A stretch of DNA of 63,664 bases, taken from Amphimedon queenslandica. Its lineage: Eukaryota > Porifera > Demospongiae > Haplosclerida > Niphatidae. The stretch spans positions 42,770 through 106,433 of the forward strand of contig NW_003546497.1 in the NCBI RefSeq assembly GCF_000090795.2. The letters are read 5' to 3'. The position numbers and the translations under genes are program-made. Position 1 is the stretch's first letter. Every line of letters starts with the position of its first letter. The notes beneath the pieces are model-generated. The model saw only the letters and a program-made list of their open reading frames with translations. It was not told the DNA's origin and did not search any database. Of the stretch, positions 53,186 through 63,664 are shown piece after piece.

Positions 53186-53852
53186 TATATACATGTATAA
53201 TCTAATATAAGGTATATCAATACTGCATACTGTATAGTGCTTTAATTTTGGTGAAGTTTTATTATGGCAATTGGCGGTTTGCAAGCGGAATCACCAATAT
53301 TAAAACCGCCAATCATTAATGCGCATGCTCAGTAATGCACGTGTACACAAAAATTACCAAATTAAAAACCACCAATTATAATTTTACAGCAAAATCACCA
53401 AAATAAAGCGCTATACGGTATATGCATGTAATCAATATAAGGTATTTTAATTAATATAAGGTATCTTAATTAATATGGCATAGCTAGTAATTTTGGAGGG
53501 GGGAATTTTTATTTCCCGAACTCACTTCTCATTGCATGCTCTCAGTGCTCTAATGTTCCCATCTCCTTCCAGTGGCATATAAGAGAATATGAGGTTGAGT
53601 ATATCAGGATTGTGATAGTCTGGCAGGACTGATGCAAACTCTCCTACTATACGCACTGTAGTCTCATAGAATATCTTCTCCTTTTAAGGAGAAAAATGTA
53701 GTAATGATTGTGCTATTTTTAGCACGGGATTCTATTTATAGAGTGACTCACTTGATCTTGTACGCTAGTTGATTCTTCGATAGATTTACGCAAGTGCTTG
53801 ACAAGGGTTCTGAAAACATCAAGAACAGAGGGTCCTATACACAATAATAATG

Positions 53853-53912
<60 letters not shown>

Positions 53913-53943
53913 TAGTTTTTTTTGGTTTTTTTGTCTGGATAAT

Positions 53944-54000
<57 letters not shown>

Positions 54001-55196
54001 TAATACCAATAGATCCATCAGTGGCTACTCCAACACAAGATGATAGTACGTTCAATATTCCGTTCTTCAGTTGATATTCAGTGCTTGTTTTACTGTCCAA
54101 GTGAGCCAGGAGGCACTGTATCGCTAGATAACGGACCTGTGGTTGCATTGTTTGTATTATCAATACAAACGTATCAGTTGCAAACTGGCTCTTATTAATC
54201 CAAACAGAATTAAGATCGAAATGACTAAAAATAAACAAAAAAAGACCATTTTGGGTGTAGAGTATACACATGAATGAATAGAAGTGCTACAATAAGCAGA
54301 ATAACAGTACAAATATAATAATGAATAAATTCCCATGTAGTCTAGCAGAATATACCGTATAGCGGGAAATTTTGGAGGGAATTAAATTTGGCGAAATTGG
54401 CATTTTGATAGCCATTCGCCAAAATTAAATCCGCCATTTTGAGCCATTATACGCATGCTCAATGCACGTGGCCACCAATTCGCCAAATTAAAATCCGCCA
54501 ATCACCAAAATTTAGCAATTCGCCAAATTTTAGTCCCTCCAAAATTTCCCGCTATACGGTAGTACAAATAATAATAAATGAATTCCCCATAGTCTTACCA
54601 GAGCACTGGGTGCAGTATTGCATTAGCATGAGTGAGTGAAGCTACGGTTACTATTTCCTTAAGTCCTGCCTCTCCTGTTTCTGCCAATATCCCACAATTG
54701 GCATCACTCTCAGCCTCCTCCTCTCTACAACAGTAAATATAATACAAGCATACATATACACACGTAACGTAATATACATTTACATGTACATATATTCATG
54801 CAGTGATTTTATAATTGTAATTTGTAATTACTACATGTATGATTGCTTTTTTATGGGCAATGGTAACTGTACATGTAATTGTAATTGAAAATATTCGTGC
54901 TGATGTACTTGGTAATTGTAATTTAAATTTTGTAATTGTTATTGAAAAGCCAATTACAACAACAGAGGTACATGTACATATACATGTACATAATCATGCT
55001 TACAGGCTTCTGGTAGGAGTATGGGCCTCCATGTTAATGAGATAGGCTGGTATAATCTTGTTTAGATGGTCAGAGTCCCAGAGGTTGTTACCCTCTGGTC
55101 CTATCTTCTGTACTACAGCTCTGAGGGCTCTCAAACCACACAGTCTCGAACTATAGAAATAGAATCAATAATAATATTAATCATAATAATAATAAC

Positions 55197-55236
<40 letters not shown>

Positions 55237-56617
55237 GAGATGCATATGTGAATGCAAATAAAGCGCATAAACTCAAGAGTTCAAAAATCATTTTTATTGC
55301 ATTCTCTGATGTACATGTATACGTAGTACAATTGTGTGATGCGTGATAATGTCTTTATGCTATAAAGGAAGTTAAGGCCAACACATTGGCCAATTTGGTA
55401 ATATGGTATTGGTATAACCAAGTCATTATTTGTCTATAGACTACATCATCATGTCTGTCAATCATGATTATGACTAATGTATAATACACATTATGACTAA
55501 TAGTATCTATTGTGCTATAATATCAATGGTGTGACTAGTATCCATTGTACTGTTAGGACATTGATATCATCATCTTACTCTTTATAAATGGTTTCATCTT
55601 CCTCTCTCTTCAATAAACTCATGGCGGCAAACCTCTCGATACAGAAGTCATACTGACGATGATATGGCGGACTCTCTTCAGCTCTTTCGGCATACGCTAC
55701 AAACTACAGGAAAAAGAAGGGGACCCAAAAAACAAATAAATATACATAAAATAATAAATAAATAAAATACATTATAAAAACTGTTAATAATGCTATGTCT
55801 TCCCAGCGAAGACTAATATGGAATTTACTGACCAGCAAAAATAACTAAAAAATAAAATAATAACAGAGCCACCTACATTGGGTACACATTGAAAAGCTGC
55901 ATTAAAAAATAAAATCAGCATAATTTAAACAGGATGACTCATACATCATGTTATTTTTAAAAGCTGCAAAACATTAATAGCAAACATGTAATGCCAATTC
56001 AACAAAAGGAAAACTTGTGGCGATATACATGTATATGTACATGTACGTCACAATCTAGTTATGATTACTGTATACAATAATAACAATTATTGATAATAGC
56101 ATCCCTTACTGAATTGGCCGCTAAGTTTTGGAAAAAGTGTCTATTCGACGTTAATAGTTCGTGTATCATGTTAAGATAGCTCTCTGCCAATAATCTCAGA
56201 TGCTCCAGTCTAACTTCCAAGAGTAACTTATCCATTATCTTCAGCGAAACACACACATGACTACAAATAATAAATTATTATAATAATTATCTAATATGGC
56301 TATAACTCCCAAGGGATGTTTTGAAATGTGGTGCTAAAATCATTTTTACAGGTACTAAAATAGCTAAAGTGTGTGTATACAAGGTATATACATATACATT
56401 ACCCTCTTCTGTCCCTAGAAAGGGCTCGTCTCAATTTTTGTGTCAAATATTCTCCAACATCGTCCAAGCTCTGTGGGTCGGATTTAGCCAGGTAGAGGAG
56501 CTTGTCCAGGTCTTGGGTAAGCGGGTCTTCATTCTGGACGTCTTCTGGATAAAGACCGTCCACCAGTCGCTTATAACGAGGCTTATGGCAGCAGACACCA
56601 CAGCAACCTGTAGACAT
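51149..56617 (-). CDS. EFR3: EFR3 plasma-membrane scaffold of PI4-kinase III alpha
   Basis: Palmitoylated peripheral membrane protein that recruits the PI4KA-TTC7 complex. Fifteen exons give 778 residues (human EFR3A about 820): 56403-56617, 56110-56260, 55579-55703, 55004-55150, 54599-54724, 54007-54224, 53752-53834, 53526-53680, 52887-53102, 51985-52556, 51705-51793, 51575-51623, 51363-51445, 51266-51312, 51149-51209. The N-terminus MSTGCCGVCCHKPRYKRLVD has the Cys palmitoylation cluster and the family RYKRLVD. PPYHRQYDFCIERFAAM, GSIGPSVLDVFRTLVKHLR and GKVIELRRKSYKHLLPEVAL are clear EFR3 blocks within the ARM-like helical solenoid. A poly-Asp stretch (ADDDDDDDEDKKK) follows. It is head-to-head with the convertase gene. 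Confidence 0.95.
52566..52735. repeat. (AAT)n microsatellites in an EFR3 intron
   Basis: Two blocks, 52566-52645 and about 52706-52735. Confidence 0.95.
53228..53420. mobile_element. MITE family 3 copy
   Basis: TACTGTATAGTGCTTTAATT to AAATAAAGCGCTATACGGTA, in an EFR3 intron. The ends match the 31950 copy, but the interior resembles family 1 (CGCATGCTCA, CACGTG). Confidence 0.8.
53845..54006. repeat. (AAT)n microsatellites in an EFR3 intron
   Basis: Two blocks, 53845-53910 and 53945-54005, flanking a GGTTTTTTTGTCTGG spacer. Confidence 0.95.
54353..54561. mobile_element. MITE family 1, best-preserved copy
   Basis: 209 bp with near-perfect terminal inverted repeats of about 28 bp, TACCGTATAGCGGGAAATTT at the left and its complement at the right, both followed inward by TGGAGGGA. 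No coding capacity. It lies in an EFR3 intron, flanked by TA as for Tc1/mariner-type insertions; the superfamily is inferred. Confidence 0.9.
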
Positions 56618-56791
56618 TTTGGATCAAAGCAAATGTGGGTGCGGTTGAACACGCCTACCATACCGTTAGGTTATTTGGCGGGGCGGGGCTGGTGCGGTTC
56701 TTTTATTTACGCCTCAAAAACATGCCTCAACAGAAATGAAGCTTTGCGATTGAATATAAACAGCTCTTATTATAATAAAAAACGGAAAGAA
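56618..56791. promoter_or_regulatory. Bidirectional EFR3/convertase promoter with GC box
   Basis: 174 bp between start codons. GGGGCGGGGCT near 56678-56690 is an Sp1-type GC box; there is no TATA box. An open frame extends upstream of the convertase ATG through this region into EFR3 exon 1, but it is antisense to EFR3 and lacks a signal peptide start. Confidence 0.6.
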
Positions 56792-59700
56792 ATGAAGCAG
56801 AAACTCTCTCTACTTTTACTGGTATACTTGGCCTTGTTTGCTGGAGAAGGAAACGCAAAAGGCGATGATGATGATGATGATGATGATCAGGATCGCTACA
56901 CCAACAGTTGGGTAGTTGAACTGGCCAGCGATCAAGGACACGACGCTGCCGAAGAGCTTGCCAAGACCCATGGATTTACAAATATGGGACAGGTATGAGA
57001 GATTTTGGACCATCATAATTTGTTACATGTAAATTTGAAGTGTTACTAAGTGTTTATTTCATGTTTTGAAGCTTGTAAGCTATGATTGTTGTTGAAAACA
57101 TGCACTGCAAATTCTGTGTGATCGTGGATTGTTGCCAACAAATATTTCATATATTTTCACGTCACTACAGTGTGTATTAACTACAGTGTACATCAAATAT
57201 GTGATAGCATACATTATGACAACTCAAAGTTCAGTAATCAGTACACATTAAGCTTAACCTCACTACTACTCATTATTACAGTCAGTGCATGCAACTGAGA
57301 TCATCATCAGTATCATTTCATTGTGTCTGAAATTTCACTCTATAATTTTGTGTGATCAAATGTTTCACTGGAATTCAGAATCCCTTTTTTTCTTATTTTG
57401 ATTGTTAGGTTGGTAATCTTGAAGGATACTATCACTTTATTGATCACGAATCAAGCACAAGAACCACACGCTCCCTTGACACAAAACACTTAAACTTGAT
57501 GAACGACCAACAGGTTGGTGCTGGTAAATGAAGGTAGAAAGGGGGAAATTATATAAACTTTGATGATGACATAATGGGTCTTATTGGTTTTCCTTCCTAT
57601 TTAGGAAGATCCCCACTCATGCATCACACATATGTCACTTTGTTTCTTGTTCCATTATAAATGCAGGTTGTTTCTGCTGAGCAGCAAGTGTCACAGAAAA
57701 GAGTGAAGAGGTCAATTGTTGTCCCTCATGACACTATGTGGTCCAGACAATGGTACCTGGTAAGAGAAGGGACAGCTGTCAGTTGTGGATTATGCTGTAT
57801 ATTTTTGTTGTGTCTTTAGAATAGAGAAAGCAAAAACATGAATGTTATGCCAGTCTGGGACCAAGGAATAACAGGGAAGGGAGTGGTGGTCACTATATTA
57901 GATGATGGTACACATTATTATATTAGTCTAGTGATTGTTTAATCTTGTCATTACTTTAACATGTAGTATGATGCACTCTATTGCTTCATTAGTACTTTCA
58001 ATTTATTGAGATGTTTTTGAGTTATTGTACTTTCAAATTACTTTATACATGAATAATAAATTACTAATGTATAATTATGTACGTGTATGTAGTTAAGTTT
58101 CTCCTTGCATTACTTATTGTTATTATTGTTGTTATTTTTGTTTCTAGGTCTTGAGCACACTCACCCTGATCTGAAAGCCAATTACGTGAGTAGAGAGCTC
58201 TACATCATTTAATCACATGATCCCAATGATAATAATTATTATTATGGAGTTGTTTGATTGTATCCTATGCATTAATGTCAGTGTATGATTGTAGGTGTGT
58301 GTGGTATGCTTGTGCTAGTTGACTTTTGTTTGCAAACAATCTCTTTATGCCCAATTTACTATACATATAAATATCACATAATATAGTGTATATTGTATTT
58401 TATTGATGTTGAATACAGTACTGATAATTACAGTACAGGAGAGCATTTAAAATAACAACTTGTTTGGTTTTAAAAAATTATTAATAGTCTTTTATTTTAT
58501 TTTTAGGATGCAGAAGCTAGTTATGATTTCAATGCCAACGACCACGATCCTTTCCCCCGTTATGATGTAACCAATGAGAACAGACATGGTACACGCTGTG
58601 CTGGCGAGGTTGCGGCCAGCTTGAACAACGTCTGTTCAGTGGGTGTGGCTTATCATGCCAAAATAGGAGGTATGTTTTACAAAATTAATGAAGGATGGTT
58701 TTTATAAGTTAGCTCTATTTTAAAGCTCAATATGCATAGTCTTGCTGTCTGGCCAACGAGACTACAATATGCATGTACATGTAAAATAATAAAAATAAGT
58801 TGCTTCAAAATTTTGGCTAAGGACCAAGGGCTACATTGTATTTTGGAAAAACATTAATTTTTTCTTTTTTCTTGTGTCTTTTAAAGTTCACTTTTTTTGA
58901 CGCCATACTCATGCAGTTAAAGATTTTATTGCTGGTGAAAATGCATGTACATGTACATTCACAGAGTCCCTTTCTCTTTCTTTAATCTCTGCAGGTGTCC
59001 GTATGTTAGATGGTCAAGTCACTGATATAGTTGAAGCCAAGTCCCTTTCATTTGGCTATGAGCACATTGATATATACAGCAGTAGTTGGGGACCCAATGA
59101 CGACGGGAAGACTGTCGACGGGCCAGCAAAACTAGCAAAGAAAGCTTTCCTGAATGGAATAGCTAAGGTAGTGCACTATAACAAATGATGCATGTACATG
59201 TACACAGGAAATCATACTTCATGTTCATGTAGTATTAATCAGATAAGCATTATAGTAGTACACTTTATATGCATAACTATTGATTAATCATACTGCACTG
59301 TACATGTACTTAGTGCATATGCATATGTACATATATTACATGTAATGCATGGAATATGGACATGGTTTTTAGCATGACCATTGCATGCATTAGTTAGCTT
59401 AGTGCATTAAGCTGACTATGAATAATTTATAAATACATGTACTGTGCATGCAAGAACAATGGCAGAGCATGGATGCAACAAAAGGCTTATAAACAATGTC
59501 TGTGTTATGACTGGAGCTGATGGCTTATTTATAAGCAGCCTATTGTCCTGGTACACATGTTAATGTAACCAGCAAATGTAACACAACATTATGACAGTAG
59601 AACAATCATTTCATTGTTTACTTAATTCCTATGACTACATGTATAAGATGTATGCCAAGACTCACTATGCATGCATGTACATGAACGCACTTTTACTTTC

Positions 59701-62700
59701 AGCAACGAATGTGACAAGTATAAACAATGATGATGATGATGATAAATAATATTTTGTGTCTTAGGGTCGTAATGGGAAAGGCTCGATATTTGTTTGGGCG
59801 TCAGGCAATGGAGGGTCATACTCTGATAGTTGTAATTGTGATGGGTACGTCCTGAGTCCGTTCACCATTGCCATTGGGTCAATCACAGAATATAATAATT
59901 TCCCCTGGTACGCCGAGAGATGTTCTTCAATAATGGCCATCACGTATAGCAGTGGGAGCTCTAATGAAAAGAAAATTGTAAGTTTTCTGTCAATTTTGCT
60001 AAGCAAGTGGAATGCAGTACATACATGTGTATATACTTGTACTGAGAATTTAATAAATCCTTGACTTCTGGCCCCTTTCACACTATACTATAAAGAGTAT
60101 ACTATACTATACTATACTATAAGAACCCTATACTATAAGAGTTTAAAGAGTATTTTTATTAATTTTGTTATTAAATATATGCACTTACTCTCTACCAGGC
60201 ATCAGCATTGCAATATTAATACCAAGAGTCCATCTCTTGTTAATAATAATATCCTTGCTTCATAGATTAGTACTGATCTTCATGGACTGTGCACTGATAG
60301 TCACACTGGTACATCAGCTGCTGCCCCAATGGCTGCCGGAATGATAGCTCTAGCACTGGAAATAAGGTTTTACTAACTAACGAATGACATACAATGTATA
60401 TACAATGATACATACATTTAAACTATTCATGAATAATTCTGTTTGATTTAATGATTTAATGATATGAATAAGGTTTCCAAATGCTTTGGAGGCCGCTACA
60501 TGGAAACCATGCAAAAAATATGACAAATTAACCACTTACGTCTCCATGAATATGTTTAAAACAGATAAGGTGTTTATCCATTACTTTTGTATTCCCTTCT
60601 CTAGGCCTGACCTAACATGGAGAGATGTTCAGTACATTATTGTGTACTCTTCTAGCTCAGCGATTGATGATGATGAGTGGATAACTAATGGTGCTGGGTT
60701 GAGAGTCAGTTCTAAGTATGGCTATGGTCTACTAGATGGTGCTGCATTAGTTAATAGAGCAAGACATTGGGTGATGGTACCAGAGAGACAGAACTGCACT
60801 GTACATGTTAAACTGACAGAAGAACAGTGAGTTTATTGTAGCATTATTACTGTAGTAAACTATTAGATCTATATGTATGTAATACCATATAGTGGAAAAT
60901 TTTGGAGGGAGTTGAATTTGGTGAATTGCTAAATTTTGGTGATTGGCGAATTTTAATTTTGCAAATTATTGGCCACGTGCCATTGAACATGAGTATAATG
61001 GCTCAAATGGTGGATTTTATTTTGGCAAATAGCTATCAAAATGCCGAATTTGCCAAATTTAATTTCCTCTAAAATTTTCGCTATACAGTAATAGACCTGT
61101 AAACTTGGAATTTTAAGTTCGCTTTTATTTTTGTATTTTTAGGCAATCTCAGTCTTCTGTTATTCAAATACCAATTGACATTACTAAGGAGTCCTGCCCT
61201 GGGGTACTTTATTTGGAGCACGTCCAAGCAATCACGAGTCTCTCAGTCAATAAAGGATTGCGTGGGAATATCGCCATATCTCTTCGCTCACCCTCCGGCA
61301 CTCTCTCAAAACTATTACCGACACGTCATTTAGATCGTCACTCAACTGGCTTTGATCAATGGCCGTTCATGAGTGTAATGAACTGGGGTGAATCACCAAT
61401 GGGTCGCTGGGTATACACTGTTACTACTGTAGCAAATGCAGAGTTTACCATGACCGATTTAACTTTAGTACTGTATGGGGTTGCTTCAAAACCAGTCGCT
61501 GTGAGGAATATACCTAAAAAGTGCTCACCGGAGTGTAAAAGTGGCTGCTCTAAGGCTGGTCCTCAATACTGTGACACTTGCTTGCACAAGCAAGTGCTCT
61601 CTACCCTAGAGTGCGTTCAAACCTGTCCTACAGGTACTTACTCAAAAGGACAGTATTGTATAGATTGTCCCAAGTATTGCACTAAATGTACGGATGACAG
61701 TACATGTCAAGAATGCAAGCTAGGAGCTTACAAGTTGCCGTCGGGTTTATGCAATTCAACTTGTACTGATTCCACAATCTTTGTCAATAATAGCTGTCAA
61801 GCCTGTCATGTATCTTGCATGACTTGTGATGGATTGGGTGATGATGATTGCACCTCGTGCCATCAGCCCCAGTATCGGCTGGTCAATGGGCAGTGTGTCT
61901 TTCATCCCAACTGCTCTTCAGGTCAATACTTTGAGCATCGTGTGTTAGGCTGCAAGAGCTGCCATGGGTCTTGTTTGGAGTGTTCGGGGAGGAAGGAGAG
62001 TGACTGTACCTCCTGCTCTCCTTCAAAAGTATTCAGGGAAGGGAGTTGTATTGATAAAGCAGACTTCTGCTCAACTGGAGAATATTACAGTGAATCTACT
62101 GGCTCTTGTGCTGTGTGTCCTCCTGGCTGTAGCTCATGCATTAATGACTTGACATGCTTGAAATGTGATCAGCATTTATACATTTATTCTGCACTGATGG
62201 AGCACTCTAACCTCAGGCGTACTTTTTGCATTGAGACCTGTCCTGATGGCTATTATGGAGATATAAAGTCCGGGAACTGCACATTGTGTTCCTCTACCTG
62301 TGCCACATGTACTGATGCTCCTGCTAATTGTACAACATGTGTTCAATCTGGTGTTCTCCCTCATAATGGTTCTTGTCCTGCTCCTTGCTCTCCTCATCAG
62401 TTTTATAACTTTGCTTTAGCGTCTTGTGGCGATTGTCCCATGAACTGTAGTAGTTGCTCTAATGAAACTTATTGTACGCGTTGTTTGAGTGGTTTCTATC
62501 TTAATGCTAGAGGGGAGTGTTACCCTCAGTGTGCTACTGGTACTGTTCAGAATCCTCTATCCGGTCAATGTGAATCCACCAAATGCCACTCGACTTGTTT
62601 AACTTGTGTAGGGCCCAGTAAAAAGGAGTGTCTTAGCTGCTCCAAGGATCTCATTTTCTTTAAAAATGAATGCTGGAAGGCCTGCCCTGTTGGCTTTTAT

Positions 62701-63303
62701 AGGACAAGCAACAGGAATGAGGAGAGTGTTTCATGCAGCTCCTGTCACAGTAACTGTAGGACTTGTGATGGTCCCACTGATGGAGAATGTCTATCGTGTA
62801 GTCATTTAAAGCCATACCTTGATGGCTATCATTGTGTACAAAAGTGTCGCTCAGGTTACTATGTTAACATGCATAAAGCCTGTCTTCCCTGCTCTTCGCA
62901 GTGCACCCATTGTACTGATGGGTCCACTTGCTCTCATTGTCAAGGAAGCTATGTTGTTGGCCCTGCTGGTGATTGCCTCTCTGAATGCCCAGCACAATAT
63001 CACGAATCTAATGGTCTTTGTGTTAATAATCAGAGAACAATCATCCAATCTACAACTACTGTAGAGCAGCCTTCAGCAAAATCTTGGACTGTTTTTGTAG
63101 TCATGGTCACTTGCCTCCTTCTTTTGGGGGTACTATCAATACTGATACTTCTAGTGTGGAAGAGGCGTAACTTGCATCTAGTGCTAAGAAGGAATAAGAA
63201 TAATTATGTGGTACTGTATCCCGACAATGATGAGTTTGAAATGAACGGACAGCCTGGGAGTGAGTCTGAAACTGAGATATTTTCACGTTCCGAACCCATG
63301 TAA
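56792..63303 (+). CDS. Furin/PC5-like proprotein convertase with long Cys-rich domain and membrane anchor
   Basis: Calcium-dependent subtilisin-like protease that cuts secretory precursors after basic residues. Exons: 56792-56992, 57409-57513, 57667-57759, 57820-57907, 58148-58185, 58507-58669, 58995-59167, 59765-59977, 60266-60366, 60605-60826, 61143-63303; about 1,185 residues. Signal peptide [18 protein letters not shown], poly-Asp run, prodomain ending in QKRVKR|S. Catalytic residues: D161 (ILDDG), H202 (RHGTRCAGE), N302 (WASGNGG), S375 (HTGTSAAAP), each within 7-8 positions of human furin numbering. The P domain spans roughly 450-600. About ten furin-type Cys repeats (CxxC pairs, about 50 residues each) lie in the final exon, then a TM helix ([20 protein letters not shown]) and a short tail with [15 protein letters not shown] and an acidic cluster suited to TGN sorting. 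PC5B or insect Furin-2 is the closest layout; classic furin has only two Cys repeats. Confidence 0.95.
60883..61090. mobile_element. MITE family 1 copy
   Basis: 208 bp, TACCATATAGTGGAAAATTT to TTTTCGCTATACAGTA, in the last intron of the convertase gene. Confidence 0.85.
61520..63030 (+). other. Array of furin-like Cys-rich repeats
   Basis: About 500 residues encoded without an intron. Recurrent patterns are CHxSCxTCDG, CTSC, CxxxCPxGxY and CxxCHxNCRTC. In PC5/PACE4 such repeats bind heparan sulfate proteoglycans and TIMPs at the cell surface; that is family knowledge, not shown here. Confidence 0.88.
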
Positions 63304-63664
63304 TCTATTTTAAGTTTTAATATTTTACACCAGTTTTTTTGAAAAGAATTTAAATAAATATTTCAAATTTTTTATCTTTTATAGTAATTAATAGCAAGAG
63401 TAAATAATACCTGAAGGTGTTCTTTAGTGTTGTTTTTATATCACATTCTGCACTTTTAGTTAGTTATAGTTAGTTATGACATTTCTAAATTACTTTTAGT
63501 TAGTTATAGTTAGTTATAACATTTCTGAATTGCTTTTAGTTAGTTATAGTTAGTTATGAAATTTCTGAGTCACTATTAGTTATAGTTAGTAATACTTTAG
63601 TTAGTTATTAACGTCAATACATTGAAATTGTAGCTATGAACATGTTTTTATGTGTATTATAATC
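63304..63664. other. Convertase 3' flank with 40-bp tandem repeat
   Basis: AT-rich 3' UTR or flank. AAATAAATA near 63352 may serve as the poly(A) signal. From 63453 to about 63600 a 40-bp unit beginning CTTTTAGTTAGTTATAG occurs three times (63453, 63493, 63533) plus a decayed fourth copy. Confidence 0.7.

Noticed and set aside
56321..56791. In-frame upstream extension of the convertase
   Set aside because: It is antisense to EFR3 exon 1. The ATG at 56792 is followed at once by a proper signal peptide.
60486..60604. Open frame joined to convertase exon 10
   Set aside because: The exon starts at 60605 after TTCTCTAG; phase from exon 9 fits (AG|G CCT). The extra sequence has no counterpart in convertases.

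Overview
The window is eukaryotic, AT-rich and intron-dense. The gene set is metazoan (HERC1, katanin p60, GABA-B-like receptor, SNX27, NSA2, EFR3, furin/PC5-like convertase), and it includes a HAP2/GCS1 gamete fusogen, which vertebrates lack. Many introns are only about 50-65 bp, gene spacing is tight, and introns are full of TGTACA, (AAT)n and CT/GA microsatellites. Together this suggests an early-branching animal, most likely a demosponge of the Amphimedon type. The species call is inference. I rebuilt exon structures by hand from GT-AG sites, phase and family conservation.

Layout, left to right. (1) 95-19565, minus: 5' half of a giant HERC1 gene, 43 exons, running off the left edge. (2) 19728-21299, plus: intronless katanin p60, head-to-head with HERC1 over a 162-bp promoter carrying NRF1-like and YY1-like motifs. 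(3) 23124-25430, plus: two unrecognised small secreted-protein genes (A, B). (4) 25578-32910, minus: HAP2/GCS1. (5) 33225-34031 and 35474-36176, minus: two more small secreted-protein genes (C, D). (6) 37323-42346, minus: class C GPCR of the GABA-B type. (7) 42646-48938, minus: SNX27. (8) 49036-50936, plus: NSA2, 97 bp from SNX27. (9) 51149-56617, minus: EFR3. (10) 56792-63303, plus: furin/PC5-like convertase, 174 bp from EFR3.

Most housekeeping and trafficking genes sit in head-to-head pairs without an evident TATA box. Genes A-D are the opposite. Each has a strong TATA box, three coding exons with phase-0 introns, a signal peptide, a Cys at the end of exon 2 and a Cys...Trp motif in exon 3. 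I read them as a divergent family of inducible secreted helical proteins flanking HAP2. This is the best candidate here for an undescribed system.

The non-coding space holds several MITE families ending in TACCGTAT-like inverted repeats, two related repeats with a period near 175 bp, and microsatellites whose type depends on position at splice sites: TGTACA at donors, CT at acceptors.
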